Below, piece by piece: positions 26,398-40,023 of a stretch of 64,000 nt of DNA (positions are counted from its first letter, which is position 1; each line of letters begins with the position of its first letter). Source of the DNA: Ciona savignyi (taxonomy: Eukaryota > Chordata > Ascidiacea > Phlebobranchia > Cionidae). Below the pieces are notes generated by a model, which was not told the origin of the DNA, did not search any database, and saw only the letters and a list, made by a program, of their open reading frames with translations. Where the stretch lies: positions 189,367 through 253,366 of the forward strand of contig CH002937.1 of NCBI GenBank assembly GCA_000149265.1. Direction: 5' to 3'. The translations under genes and the position numbers were made by a program.

Positions 26398-26429
26398 ATA
26401 TATTTTGTGAGCAAATTTACGAAATTTAT

Positions 26430-27009
26430 GATTGCAAAGTTAATAAGAAATCATTTGAACCAGATCTACGCAATATTTCAAGCCATATTTAGTTAATGGT
26501 ATTTTTACCGAGCCACGTTCCGTATCTATGTTGGGCTCGTCACTGTGACCGTTTTTTATGAGTCGGTTTATGAATCGGTTGTGTTACCCATTCGGCCACA
26601 CCATCGTACGATATGGTCAACTGTAGCTATAGCATTTTCTAAGTTGAACAATATAAGGCGTCCGACATGGTGGGTTATAAATTTTGTTTCAAACACTCTT
26701 CTTACTTTTACAGAGACAGAAGAAGTACCAGAAACGAGAGAATACATGGGAGAATATGAGAGAGGAATTTACTCGATCCAACCAAAAACAATCCTCCAAG
26801 TTGATTTCAGGTTCTGTCCCCATGTTCTACCCCACCAAGCCAATATCACAATAATCACCAAAGACAAATCGCTGCCCCACATGTTTAACACCACTGTACT
26901 AGAAATCCGACCATACAACGTGCTAACTGAGGTAAAGATATTGGACGTGGAGGCAGGTTGGAACTGGGTGGAAGTTAGAATTCTATGGCGGGTGGTCGTT
27001 TATATTTGA
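26430..27009 (+). pseudogene. U5: truncated unit, intron 3 and exon 4 only
   Basis: Unit sequence begins inside intron 3 and continues into exon 4 (26714-27009), which is open and encodes the standard tail with EVKILDVEAGW. Exons 1-3 are missing; the 2 kb before it is unrelated. Without a signal peptide or domain this cannot give the usual protein. Its exon 4 keeps the full reading frame and both sequons, so the loss is recent, or conversion from neighbours has kept it fresh. The sequence after it (27250-27890) is almost the same as that after U6 (30300-30913). Confidence 0.8.
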
Positions 27010-28495
27010 TTTCCTTGTTCAATGTGGCCCTGTGGACCCAACGTATAATTGATTAGATGGTATAGAGTTTGTAAGTTGGCTTGTTATGGATTACTTTCAG
27101 ATTTCCGATGGGAACACATTTTAATTTTATATTCTGTTTTTTTCTGCGTAATGCAGGTGACATGCATGTCCGGTCTCCAGGTCATTGGTTAGAACGCGTT
27201 ATCAAATAAGGTTGAAACTTTTAGAAATTCTAACTGGCATGCCCATAGTTTGCCTTGAATTTTAATTTTTCCAAAAAAAACAAGGAGAATTGTCGCTATA
27301 TGGGGAAAATGTAAAGATATATAGGCCAATTTTAGCATTTTTGGAGAACATAATCCTATTGCCATAAGATATTTATGTTTACCCACGTGAAGGAGAAAAC
27401 ACAAGGGGTGCCAAAATAAGGGAAATCATCAGATTACCTATGGCCCACTATCGGGTTACTGGAGCTATTGCAGTGTATTGTGTATGATTAAGACATTCCT
27501 TTAATTTAGTATGACCTTTCATTCTACTGGATTCGGGCATTGTCCGTTAAGTTCTGCTTATGAACGAAAAATGTCCAAATCGAAAAATAAACTATTTAAA
27601 GAACTTAGTATGTTTTTTTCATTTTACTGGATTCGGGCATTGTCCGTTAAGTTCTGCTTATAAACGAATAATGTCCCAAATCGAAAAATAAACATTTTAA
27701 AGAACTTAGTATGTTTTTTTTTGTTTTTTTGTCGTATTTTTTAAATACAAACGTGAATACTTTATTCAGTAATATCAATCTTGGATAGGTTATTCGGAAA
27801 CCCATTGGGTTTGCTTGCAGAATCAAAAGTTATACACTTTGTATAATACATACCAAGGATGATTAGATAACCAGATTACACGATCGTGTATGCACGCAAG
27901 AACAAATATAGCATGTATATATGTTGGTGGTCAACAATTTCCAGTTATCACATACTCTTAAACGAAACGTTATGATAATAAAACAAATCTTTAAACAAAG
28001 TGTCGTATTTTAGAAATGTTTTTCCTAGAAACAAATGACGTAGAGAAAGTGACGTAACCAGAAGCAAACGATTAACTGAAGTTGATAGCGTAACTGAAAT
28101 TAAAGTTACAAGGTTGTTTTAAAATGAAGAAAAACAGCTTTTTAAACTAGTTACCGGACACGGTTATTTATTTATTAATTGGTTTCGTTTTGTTTTCATA
28201 TAAATATATTCCTCTGTAAACGTCACTGCGTGGGCAGTTATAACACAACCGGATCTGACATCGACTGATGACGAGCAACGTTACTTACATTGTGCGGAAA
28301 TTACAACTAATTACTCCGTGACGCATGTCGTTTGTTGTACAAGCAGGTGTTGTATGTGGTATTGGTTTAATCAAGTATGGCATTGGGAGTATGTGCCAAA
28401 CGCACTAGTTGCATTAACTAACTGTCGTATTTTGATAGCAATGAACTATTAGCAATTGGGGTTTGCCAAATGCAACCCATAGGATATTTTGTATA

Positions 28496-30038
28496 ATGTG
28501 GGTAGTTTTTTTACTTCATTCCTGTGTTGTTATGGACTACAGTATACACAGGGGTAAAAGAACTGGTAGATTAACAGTGTATAGACTACAATAATATAAA
28601 GCACTCTTAATCAATAATACTTATTATTATAAAAAAAAACCGTTACACTTTTCTATAAAAGTTTAATTTATTTTTACATTTCAAAGCGCATTCGCAATTT
28701 ACTAAATCGACTTTCATGCATAAGAAAAGAGGTAGTAGATGGTTTCTTATAAACAATGTACTAAACGAACGCTGCAGATACTACTGGCTGGTGATAACAT
28801 TCCTAGTGCTGTCCAATACAAAAGGACAAACATAAGTATCTATATTTGATAATTGTATTTTTGGTAAAACCAGGCTAAAATAAACCAAGGAATCTTAGTC
28901 TATGGTGGCTGTTATACAGTGGTTTGATATAAGTAGTGTAAACATTTTGTTCATATTCCCACAGTTTCGTTTAAATCCACTTTGGGTGTTGGAGGGATAA
29001 GCCAAATCGAGCCATTCCTACCTTAGAAGGTCAAAGCGAACTATTAGATGGCCATTATAGAGTTCGTTCAAATCCAATAGAAAAATGCAGTCAGGTAGCG
29101 TACGAAAGGGGATATGACGTATTCGCAGTTCAGGTAAGATGGTATTTATATTCTTGGGTTGTTACACTGCCAACTTGGTAAATGGCAATAACAATTTATC
29201 TCCCTATGTTTTCGCCGCATAATATTAATAATAAAAACGATTTAAACATTATGGAACAGGATAGTGGTTGGTGTGCTAGTTCGTTTAACGCGAGGGAAAC
29301 CTACAAGAAATACGGGAAAGCCACTAATTGCGCTGGTGATGGGGAAGGGGGTGCTTGGGCAAACGATGTCTACGAGTTAGTACAAGGTAAACTGTTAAAT
29401 ATGACCGTAATTTTAAAATACGTGGTTATTTTCATTTTAAACAGCATGTTTGCAAAGTTGGTAAGAAATCATTTGAACCTAGATCTACGCAGTCATTTCA
29501 AGCCATATTTAGTTAATGGTATTTTTACCGAGCCACGTTCCGTATCTATGTTGGGCTCGTCACTCTGACCGTTTTTTTTATGAGTCGGTTTATGTATCGG
29601 TTGGGTTAACCATTTGGCCACACCATCGTACCAATATGGTTAACTGTAGCTATATAGCATTTTCGAAGTTAAACAATATAAGGCATCAGAAGTGCGTGGT
29701 GGGTTATATCTTTTGTTTCAAACACCCGTCTTACTTTTACAGAGACAGAAGAAGTACCAGAAACGAGAGAATACATGGGAGAATATGAGAGAGGAATTTA
29801 CTCGATCCAACCAAAAACAATCCTCCAAGTTGATTTCAGGTTCTGTCCCCATGTGCTACCCCATCAAGCCAATATCACAATAATCACCAAAGACAAATCG
29901 CTGCCCCACATGTTTAACACCACTGTACTAGAAATCCGACCATACAACGTGCTAACTGAGGTGAAGAGAGTGGACGTGGAGGCAGGTTGGAACTGGGTGG
30001 AAGTTAGAATTCTATGGCGGGTGGTCGTTTATATTTGA
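28496..30038 (+). CDS. U6: array gene with frame changes, probably sequence errors
   Basis: Exons are 28496-28553, 28965-29133, 29260-29386 and 29743-30038. Exon 1 is three bases longer than usual (a doubled C/T step in the signal peptide and two extra G at the donor). Exon 2 has two extra bases in the run encoding KSLGC (CCACTTTGGG for CACTTGGG), which breaks the frame. Exons 3 (DSGWC, GEGGAWANDVYELVQ) and 4 are normal. Extra single bases, mostly in short runs, are scattered from about 28220 to 30150 in introns too. That pattern suits low-quality sequence next to the N gap better than true decay. If corrected, the gene would be ordinary. Confidence 0.65.
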
Positions 30039-30913
30039 TTTCCTTGTGCAGTGTGGCCCTGTGGACCCAAAGTATACTTGATTAGAATTGTATAGCGTTT
30101 GTAAGTTGGCTTGTTATGGATTACTTTCAGATTTCCGATGGGGAACACATTTTAATTTTATATTCTGTTTTTTTTTTCTGCGTAATGCAGGTGACATGCA
30201 TGTCCGGTCTCCAGGTCATTGGTTAGAACGCGTTATCAAATAAGGTTGAAACTTTTAGAAATTCTAACTGGCATGCCCATAGTTTGCCTTGAATTTTAAT
30301 TTTTCCGAAAAAAACAAGGAGAATTGTCGCTATTGGGGAAAATGTAAAGATATATAGGCCAATTTTAGCATTTTTGGAGAACATAATCTATTGCCATAAG
30401 ATATTTATGTTTACCCACGTGAAGGAGAAAACACAAGGGGTGCCAAAATAAGGGAAATCATCAGATTACCTATGGCCCACTATCGGGTTACTGGAGCTAT
30501 TGCAGTGTATTGTGTATGATTAAGACATTCCTTTAATTTAGTATGACCTTTCATTCTACTGGATTCGGGCATTGTCCGTTAAGTTCTGCTTATGAACGAA
30601 AAATGTCCAAATCGAAAAATAAACTATTTAAAGAACTTAGTATGTTTTTTTCATTTTACTGGATTCGGGCATTGTCCGTTAAGTTCTGCTTATAAACGAA
30701 TAATGTCCCAAATCGAAAAATAAACATTTTAAAGAACTTAGTATGTTTTTTTTTGTTTTTTTGTCGTATTTTTTAAATACAAACGTGAATACTTTATTCA
30801 GTAATATCAATCTTGGATAGGTTATTCGGAAACCCATTGGGTTTGCTTGCAGAATCAAAAGTTATACACTTTGTATAATACATACCAAGGATGATTAGAT
30901 AACCAGATTACAC

Positions 30914-31594
30914 NNNNNNNNNNNNNNNNNNNNNNNNNNNNNNNNNNNNNNNNNNNNNNNNNNNNNNNNNNNNNNNNNNNNNNNNNNNNNNNNNNNNNNN
31001 NNNNNNNNNNNNNNNNNNNNNNNNNNNNNNNNNNNNNNNNNNNNNNNNNNNNNNNNNNNNNNNNNNNNNNNNNNNNNNNNNNNNNNNNNNNNNNNNNNNN
31101 NNNNNNNNNNNNNNNNNNNNNNNNNNNNNNNNNNNNNNNNNNNNNNNNNNNNNNNNNNNNNNNNNNNNNNNNNNNNNNNNNNNNNNNNNNNNNNNNNNNN
31201 NNNNNNNNNNNNNNNNNNNNNNNNNNNNNNNNNNNNNNNNNNNNNNNNNNNNNNNNNNNNNNNNNNNNNNNNNNNNNNNNNNNNNNNNNNNNNNNNNNNN
31301 NNNNNNNNNNNNNNNNNNNNNNNNNNNNNNNNNNNNNNNNNNNNNNNNNNNNNNNNNNNNNNNNNNNNNNNNNNNNNNNNNNNNNNNNNNNNNNNNNNNN
31401 NNNNNNNNNNNNNNNNNNNNNNNNNNNNNNNNNNNNNNNNNNNNNNNNNNNNNNNNNNNNNNNNNNNNNNNNNNNNNNNNNNNNNNNNNNNNNNNNNNNN
31501 NNNNNNNNNNNNNNNNNNNNNNNNNNNNNNNNNNNNNNNNNNNNNNNNNNNNNNNNNNNNNNNNNNNNNNNNNNNNNNNNNNNNNNNNNNNNNN
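30914..31594. other. Assembly gap (N run)
   Basis: 681 N join the spacer after U6 to the middle of U7 exon 4. In a normal unit these two points are about 1.9 kb apart, so the gap size is an estimate or the unit is shortened. Array copy number here cannot be trusted. Confidence 0.99.
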
Positions 31595-31762
31595 AATATC
31601 ACAATAATCACCAAAGACAAATCGCTGCCCCACATGTTTAACACCACTGTACTAGAAATCCGACCATACAACGTGCTAACTGAGGTGAAGAGATTGGACG
31701 TGGAGGCAGGTTGGAACTGGGTGGAAGTTAGAATTCTATGGCGGGTGGTCGTTTATATTTGA
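31595..31762 (+). CDS. U7: 3' part of exon 4 after the gap
   Basis: The sequence resumes in exon 4 at the NIT sequon and runs to the normal TGA. It encodes the common tail with EVKRLDVEAGW, a variant (RLD) not seen in the other units. Exons 1-3 and the start of exon 4 are in the gap, so the state of the gene is unknown. Confidence 0.75.
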   Translation, partial: NITIITKDKSLPHMFNTTVLEIRPYNVLTEVKRLDVEAGWNWVEVRILWRVVVYI

Positions 31763-32929
31763 TTCCCTTGTGCAATGTGCCCCAGTGGACCCGATGTATA
31801 TTTGATTAGATTGTATAGCGTTTGTAAGTTGGCTTGTTATGAATTACTTTCAGATTTCCGATGGGAACACATTTTGATTTTAACTTCAATTTTTTTTCTG
31901 CGTAATGCTGGTGACATGCATGTCCGATCTCCAGGTTATTGGTTAGAACGCGTTATTAAATTAGGTTGAAACTTTTAGAAATTCTAACTGGCATGCCCAT
32001 AGTTTGCCTCGAATTTTAATTTTTCAAATAAACCAAGGAAAATTCTCGGGGAAAATGTAAAGAAATATAGGCCAATTTCAGCATTTTCGGAGTTATCACC
32101 ATTATTTCCGGATTAGATAGAAATATTTACCTTGAATTTCTACTGAATTTAGAGAATTACAACACGATTCAGAAAAAACATAACTTGATTTTGGGTCTCG
32201 TATTGAATATCCAATTTAACATAAACTATTGCCATATAGGATAGCATAGGATATTTATGTTTATCCACGTGAATGAGAAAACACAAGGGGTGCCAAAACA
32301 CGGGAAATCATCAGATTACCTTTGGCCCACTATCGGGTTACTGGAGCTATTGCAGTGTATTGTGTATGATTAAGACATTCCTTTAATTTAGTAGGACCTT
32401 TCATTCTACTGGATTCGGGCATTGTCCGTTAAGTTCTGCTTATGAACGAAAAATGTCCCAATCGAAAAATAAACATTTTAAAGAACTTAGTATGTTTTTT
32501 TTTGTTTTTTTGTCGTATTTTTTAAATACAAACGTGAATACTTTATTCAGTAATATCAAGCTTGGATAGGTTACTCGGAAACCCATTTGGTTTGCTTGCA
32601 GAAACAAAGGTTATACACTTTGTATAATACATACCAAGGGGGATTAGGTAGCCAGATTACACGATCGTTTCTGCACGCAAGAACAAATACCGCATTATAT
32701 ATATGTCGGTGGTCAACAATTTCTAGTTATCACATAATCTTAAACGAAACGTTATGAAAATAAAACAAATCTTTAAATATAGTGTATTTTTTTAGAAATA
32801 TTTTTCCTAGAAACAAATGACGCAGGAAAAGTGACGTAAGCAGAAGCAAACGATTAACTTAAGATGAAAGCGTAACTGAAATTAAGGTTACAAGGTTGGT
32901 TTAAAATGGAGAAAAACAGTTTTTTAAAG

Positions 32930-33388
32930 GAGGCGTTTAACCATTTATTTTCCCTATCTCTCCAATGCAAACTGACCTCACAAAAACGACTGTCACTCAA
33001 AATCCTGACATAGGAAGTCTTAGATTTTTTCACAATTTAAAATTGAAGCTTGGATCTGCAACCTCAACTCAAAACCCTACAAAATTTTGTTTAAAAATTT
33101 TGAGCCCATACCCCCTCGTACATCGGCAACTTTTTTTCCAACAAACAGCTAGCAGATGCACAATCAACACCTTTATTTTACAAAGCACTGCTCCACGATT
33201 ACAAAACTTTACAGCTAAACGAAAACACCGGCGCGCAGCCTAGCACATGCTGCTTTCAACCAAACAAACATTGGGGAATCACCACCATTGTTACTCAGCA
33301 AAACACTCGTTTATAAACAATGACTCATGGAGGGTACCACTCGTCACATCCTGCCGTTCATAGAGGTCTTAATTGGTTATACGCCATC
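32930..33388 (+). mobile_element. GAGGCGTT MITE in the U8 upstream region
   Basis: A 459 bp insertion interrupts the conserved block before U8 (compare AAAGAAGTTACCGG in U3). Target duplication TAAAG lies at 32925-32929 and 33389-33393. The ends are imperfect inverted repeats (GAGGCGTTTAACC against GGTTATACGCCATC). An open frame at 32965-33243 is not shared in frame with the copy at 48094 and is not taken as a gene. Confidence 0.8.
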
Positions 33389-33738
33389 TAAAGAAGTTAC
33401 CGGACACGGTTATTTATTTATAATTGGTTTCGTTTTGTTTTTATATTAATATATTCCTTTTTTAACGTCACTGATGGGCAGTTATAACACAAGCGGATCT
33501 GACATCGACTGATGACGAGCAATGTTACTTACATTGTGCGAAAATTAAAAACTAATTACTCCGTGACGCATGTCGTTTATTGTTCAAGCGGGTGGTGTAT
33601 GTGGTACTGGTTTAATCAAGTATGAAATTGGGATTAGGTGCCAAACGTTGCATTAACTCGTATTGTTATCGTATTTTGACAGCAATGAACCTAAACTGAA
33701 AAATTAGGTTACCAATGCAATCATAGATACTCTGTATA

Positions 33739-35263
33739 ATGTGGGTAGTTTTTTTACTTCATTTGGTGTTGTTATGGTCTACTTCTACAGTATACGCAGG
33801 TAAAAGAACTGGTAGATTAATTTATAACATTGTATAGACTACAATAATATAAAGCACTGCAAGTAATACTGAATATTATAAAAATAAACGTTTCATTTTT
33901 CTATTAAAGTTTAATTATTTATTTTTACATTTCATAGCGCAGCAGCAATTTACTAAATCGACTTTCATGCATAAGAAATAGGCAGTAAATGGTTTCTTAT
34001 AAGCATTGTACTAAACAAACTCAGATACAACTGGCTGGTGATAACATCCCTAGTTCTGTGCAATACAAAGGGACAAACATGAGTATCTATATTTGATAAT
34101 TGTATTTTTGGTAAAACCAGGCTAAAATAAACCAAAGAATCTTAGTCTATGGTGGCTGTTATACAGTGGTGTAATATTAGCAGTGCATATACATTTTGTT
34201 CATATTCCCACAGTTTCGTTTAAATCACTTGGATGTTGGAGGGATGCGCCAAATCGAGCCATTCCAACCTTAGAAGGCACAAGCGAACTATTAAGTGGCC
34301 GTTATGAAGTTCGTTCAAATCCAATAGAAAAATGCAGTCAGGTAGCGTACGAAAGGGGATATGACGTATTCGCAGTTCAGGTAAGAAGGTATTTATATCT
34401 TGGTTGTGGCAAATGGTAATAACAATTTATCTCCCTATATTTTCGCCGCATAATAATAATAATAGTAAAAACGATTTAAACATTATGGAACAGAATGGTG
34501 GTTGGTGCGCTAGTTCGTTTAACGCGAGGGAAACCTACAAGAAATACGGGAAATCCACTCATTGCGCTGGTGATGGGGAAGGGGGTGGTTGGGCAAACGA
34601 TGTCTACGAGTTAGTACAAGGTAAACTGTTATAGGTGACCGTAATTTTAAAATACGTAGTTATTTTCATTTTAAACATCATTTTTGCAAAGTTGGTAAGA
34701 ATTCATTTAAACCAGATCTACGCAATATTCCAACCAATATTTAGTTAATGGTATTTTTACCGAACCACGTTCCGTATCTATGTTGGGCTCGTCCCTAAGA
34801 CCGTTTTTTATGAGTCGGTTTATGTATCGGTTGTGTTAACCATTCGGCCACACCATCGTACCAAATGGTTAACTGTAGCTATATAGCATTTTTGAAGTTG
34901 AACAATATAAGGCATCAGAAGTGGTGGGTTATATCTTTTGTTTCAAACACTCCTCTTACTTTTATAGAGACAGAAGAAGTGCCAGAAACGAGAGAATACA
35001 TGGGAGAATATGAGAGAGGAATTTACTCGATCCAACCAAAAACAATCCTCCAAGTTGATTTCAGGTTCTGTCCCCATGTGCTACCCCACCAAGCCAATAT
35101 CACAATAATCACTAAAGACAAATCGCTGCCCCACATGTTTAACACCACTGTACTAGAAATCCGACCATACAACGTGCTAACTGAGGTGAAGAGAGTGGAC
35201 GTGGAGGCAGGTTGGAACAGGGTGGAAGTTAGAATTCTATGGCGGGTGGTCGTTTATATTTGA
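33739..35263 (+). CDS. U8: array gene, intact, longer signal peptide
   Basis: Exons are 33739-33799, 34214-34380, 34494-34620 and 34968-35263, giving 216 residues. Exon 1 has two extra codons (LLWSTSTVYA), a form shared with U12. Domain markers: GCWRDAPN, LLSGRYEVRS, GYDVFAVQ, NGGWC (the only unit with Asn here), KSTHCAGDGEGGGWANDVYELVQ. In the tail WNRVEV replaces WNWVEV. Its upstream block is split by a MITE, which moves the CRE-like sites about 460 bases further from the start; expression may differ. The domain is the most divergent among intact units. The exon 4 acceptor is TTTATAG. Confidence 0.85.
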
Positions 35264-37062
35264 TTCCCATTATAGTGCAGTGTTCTCCTGTGTACCCAAC
35301 GCATACTTGATTAGATTTTATAGCGTTTGTAAGTTGGCTTGTTATGGTTTACCTTCAGATTTCCGATGGGTACACATTTTGATTTTATATTCTGTTATTT
35401 TTTCTGCGTAATGCTGGTGACATGCATGTGCGGTCGCCAGGTCATTGGTCAGAACGCGTTATCAAATCAAGTTGAAACTTCCAGAAATCCTAACTGGCAT
35501 GCCCATAGTTTACTTCGAATTTTAATTTTTCAAAAATAAACAAGTAAAAATTCTCGCTATCGGGGAAAATGTAAAGAAATAAGCCAATTTTCAGCATGTT
35601 CGGAGTTATTACCATTATTTCCGAATTAGATAAAAATATTTACCTTGAATTGCTACTGAATTTAGAGAACTACAACACGAATCAGAAAAACATAATTTGA
35701 TTTTGTGTCTCGTATTTGTTACACTTTTTGGGCAGGGTCTCGATAACCTGTAGTCAGCAGCTTTCCTCAGTATATATAAAATGCTTGTATTCACGTAAGC
35801 AGCATAAAATCACAAGTCAACCAAAACACAATGCAGTGGTCAAATATAAAAGCAAATGGGCGGTAAACTCTAACGGTTTTTGGCGGGTAGATAACGAACG
35901 ATAAAAGCAACAGGCCAAAGAGTTGATTATCCTCAAGCAATCAGCGCACGCATCAAAAACACGTACTAAGATAAAACATGTAACATATTCAATATCCAAT
36001 TTAACATAAATTAATGCCATAGGATAGCATAGGATGTTTATGTTTATCCACGTGAATGAAAAACCACAAGGGGTGCCAAAACACAGGCAATCGTCAGATT
36101 ACCTTGCGCCCAGCACTATCGGGGTACTGGAGCTATTGCAGTATATTGTGTATGATTGAGACATTCCTTTAATTTAGTAGAACCTATCATTTCACTGGAT
36201 TCGGGCATTGTCCGTTAAGTTCTGCTTATAAACGAAAAAATGTCCCATTTAAGTTAAACAATTTATATAACTTAGTATGTTTTATTTTGTCGTATTTTTT
36301 TAAATACAAACGTGAATATTTTATTCAGTAATATCAAGCTTGGATAGGTTACTTGGAAACCCATTGGGTTTGCTTGCAGAAACAAAGGTTATAAACTTTG
36401 TATAAGACATACCAAGGGTGATTAGGTAACCAGATTACACCATCGTTTCTGCACGCAAGAACAAATATAGCATATATATATGTTGGTGTTCAACAATTTC
36501 TAGTTATCACATATTCTAGTTAACACATAATATACTCTTAAACGAAACGTTATAAAAATAAAACAAATCTTTAAATATAGTGTATTTTTTCAGAAATGTT
36601 TTTCCCAGAAACAAATGACGTAGAGAAAGTGACGTAACCAGAAGCAAACGATTAACTGATGTTTATAGCGTAACTGAAATTAAGGTTACAAGGTTATTGT
36701 AAAATGGAGAAAAAAAGCTTTTTAAACAAGTTACCGGACACGGTTATTTATTTATAATTGGCTTCGTTTTGTTTTCATATAAATATATTCCTCTGTAAAC
36801 GTCACTGCTGGGCACTATTAACACAAGCGGATCTGACATCGACTGATGACGAGAAATGTTACTTACATTGTGCGAAAATTACAACTAATTACTCCGTGAC
36901 GCATGTCGTTTGTTGTACAAGCAGGTGTTGTATGTGGTACTGGTTTAATCAAGTATGAAATTGGGATTAGGTGCCATACGCACTAGTTGCATTAACTGTC
37001 GTATTTTGATAGCAATGAACTAAGCAATTGGGTTGCCAATGCAACCATAGATATTTTGTATA

Positions 37063-38505
37063 ATGTGGGTAGTTCTTTTACTTCATTCGGTGTTGTTATG
37101 GACTACAGTATACACAGGTAAAAGAACTGGTAGATTAACAGTGTATAGACTACAATAATATAAAGCATTCTTAATCAATAATACTTATTATTATAAAAAA
37201 AAACCGTTACACTTTTCTATAAAAGTTTAATTTATTTTTACATTTCAAAGCGCATCCGCAATTTACTAAATCGACTTTCATGCATAAGAAAGAGGTAGTA
37301 GATGGTTTCTTATAAACAATGTACTAAACGAGCGCTGCAGATACAACTGGCTGGTGATAACATTCCCAGTGCTGTCCAATACAAAAGGACAAACATAAGT
37401 ATCTATATTTGATAATTGTATTTTTGGTAAAACCAGGCTAAAATAAACCAAGGAATCTTAGTCTATGGTGGCTGTTATACAGTGGTTTGATAGAAGTAGT
37501 GTAAACATTTGTTCATATTCCCACAGTTTCGTTTAAATCACTTGGGTGTTGGAGGGATAAGCCAAATCGAGCCATTCCAACCTTAGAAGGTCAAAGCGAA
37601 CTATTAGATGGCCATTATAAAGTTCGTTCAAATCCAATAGAAAAATGCAGTCAGGTAGCGTACGAAAGGGGATATGACGTATTCGCAGTTCAGGTAAGAA
37701 GGTGTTTATATCTTGGTTGTGGCAAATGGTAACAACAATTAATCTCCCTGTCTTTTTGCCGCATAATATTAATAATAAAAACGATTTAAACATTATGGAA
37801 CAGGATGGTGGTTGGTGTGCTAGTTCGTTTAACGCGAGGGAAACCTACAAGAAATACGGGAAATCGACTGATTGCGCTGATGATGGGGAAGGGGGTGGTT
37901 TGGCAAACGATGTCTACGAGTTAGTACAAGGTAAACTGTTATAGGTGACCATAATTTTAAAATACGTGATTATTTTTATTTTAAACATCATGTTTGCATG
38001 GTATGTTTACCGAGTCACGTTTCGTATCTATTATAGGCTCGTCCCTAATATCTTTTTTATGAGTCGGTTTATGTATCGGTTGGGTAAACGGATTTGGCCA
38101 CACCATCTTATATATGGTTAACTGTAGCTATAGCATTTTTGAAGTTAAGGCGGTAGAAGTGCGTGGTGGTTGATATCTTTTGTTTTAAACACTCTTCTTA
38201 CTTTTACAGAGACAGAAGAAGTACTAGAAACGAGAGAATACATGGGAGAATATGAGAGAGGAATTTACTCGATCCAACCAAAAACAATCCTCCAAGTTGA
38301 TTTCAGGTTCTGTCCCCATGTGCTACCCCACCAAGCCAATATCACAATAATCACCAAAGACAAATCGCTGCCCCACATGTTTAACACCACTGTACTAGAA
38401 ATCCGACCATACAACGTGCTAACTGAGGTGAAGAGAGTGGACGTGGAGGCAGGTTGGAATTGGGTGGAAGTTAAAATTCTATGGCGGGTGGTCGTTTATA
38501 TTTGA
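37063..38505 (+). CDS. U9: array gene, intact, 4 exons
   Basis: Exons are 37063-37117, 37527-37693, 37804-37930 and 38210-38505 (214 residues). The signal peptide reads MWVVLLLHS and ends VYT. Domain markers: GCWRDKPN, LEGQSELL (Gln for Thr, shared with U6), GYDVFAVQ, DGGWC, KSTDCADDGEGGGLANDVYELVQ. The Asp before the fourth Cys is unique. The tail has EEVLETRE and WNWVEVKILW. Intron 2 is shortened (GGTTGTGGCAAATGG), as in U8. The upstream spacer is long because it has about 290 bases not found in most units (35710-36000). Confidence 0.85.
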
Positions 38506-40023
38506 TTTCGATGTGCAATGTGCCTCTGTGGACCCGATGTATATTTGATTATATTGTATACCGTTTGTTATTCGGCTTGTTAAGGATTACTTTCAGATTT
38601 CCGATGGGAACACATTTTGATTGTATATTCTGTTTTTTTTTCTGCGTAATGCAGGTAACATGCATGTCCGGTCTCCAGGTTATTGGTTAGAACGCGTTAT
38701 CAAATTAGGTTGAAACTTTTAGAAATTCTAACTGGCATGCCCATAGTTTGCCTTGAAATTTAATTTTTCCACAAAAAACAAGGAGAATTGTCGCTATTGG
38801 GGAAAATGTAAAGAAATATAGGCCAATTTTTAGCATTTCGGAGTTATCACCATTATTTCCGGATTAGATAGAAATATTTACCTTGAATTTCTACTGAATT
38901 TAGAGAATTACAACACGAATCAGAAAAAACATAACTTGATTTTGGGTCTCGTATTGGATATCCATTTAACATAATCTATTGCTATAGGATAGCATAGGAT
39001 ATTTATGTTTACCCACGTGAAGGAGAAAACACAAGGGGTGCCAAAACACGGGAAATCATCAGATTACCTTGCGCCCACTATCGGGGTACTGGAGTCATTG
39101 CAGTGTATTGTGTATGATTAAGACATTCCTTTAATTTAGTAGGACCTTCCATTCTACTGGATTCCGGCATTGTCCGTTAAGTTCTGCTTATAAACGAATA
39201 ATGTCCCAATCAAGTTAAAAACATTAAAGACCTTTATATGTTTTTTTTGTTTTTTTGTCGTATTTTTTTAAATACAAACGTGAATACTTTATTCAGTAAT
39301 ATCAAGCTTGGATAGGTTTTTTCGGAAACCCATTGGTCTTGCTTGCAGAAACAAAAGTTATACACTTTGTATAAAACATACCAAGGGTGATTAGGTAACC
39401 AGATTACACGATCGTGTATGCACGCAAAAACAAATATAGCATATATATATATTGGTGGTCAACAATTTCTAGTTATCATATAATACTCTTAAACGAAACG
39501 TCATGAAAATAAAACAAATCTTTAAACAAATAGTGTATTTTTTTTAGAAATGTTTTTCCTAGAAACAAATGACGTAGAGAAAGTGACGTAAACAGAAGCA
39601 AACGATTAACTGAAGATGATAGCATAACTGAAATTAAGGTTACATGGTTGTTTTAAAATGAAGAAAAACAGCTTTTTAAACAAGTTACCGGATACGGTTA
39701 TTTATTAATAATTGGTTTCGTTTTGTTTTTATATAAATATATTCCTCTGTAAACGTCACTGCTGGGCACTATTAACACAAGCGGATCTGACATCGACTGA
39801 TGACGGGCAACATTACTTTTATTGTGCGAAAATTACAACTAAATACTCGGTGACGCATATCGTTTGTTGTACAAGCGGGTGTTGTATGTGGTACTGGTTT
39901 TATCAAGTATGGCAGTGGGATTGGGTGCCAAACGCAACAGTTGCAATAACTAGTGTTGTCATCATATTTTGATAGCTAAACTGAGCAATTAAGTTACCAA
40001 TGCAACCATAGATATTTTGTATA

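Larger units (their letters stand above)
24460..26425. other. Non-array island between U4 and U5
   Basis: About 2 kb that does not match the unit. No coding sequence is supported. It holds an inverted-repeat structure with a SINE-2 inside (24905-25341) and two direct repeats (26131-26397). The unit sequence returns near 26430 in the middle of intron 3, so this island replaces exons 1-3 of U5. Confidence 0.65.

Noticed and set aside
30895-31671. Long minus-strand open frames of 241 and 258 codons
   Set aside because: They are open only because they run through the N gap.
32965-33243. 92-codon frame in the U8 upstream region
   Set aside because: It lies inside a MITE and is not kept in the other long copy.
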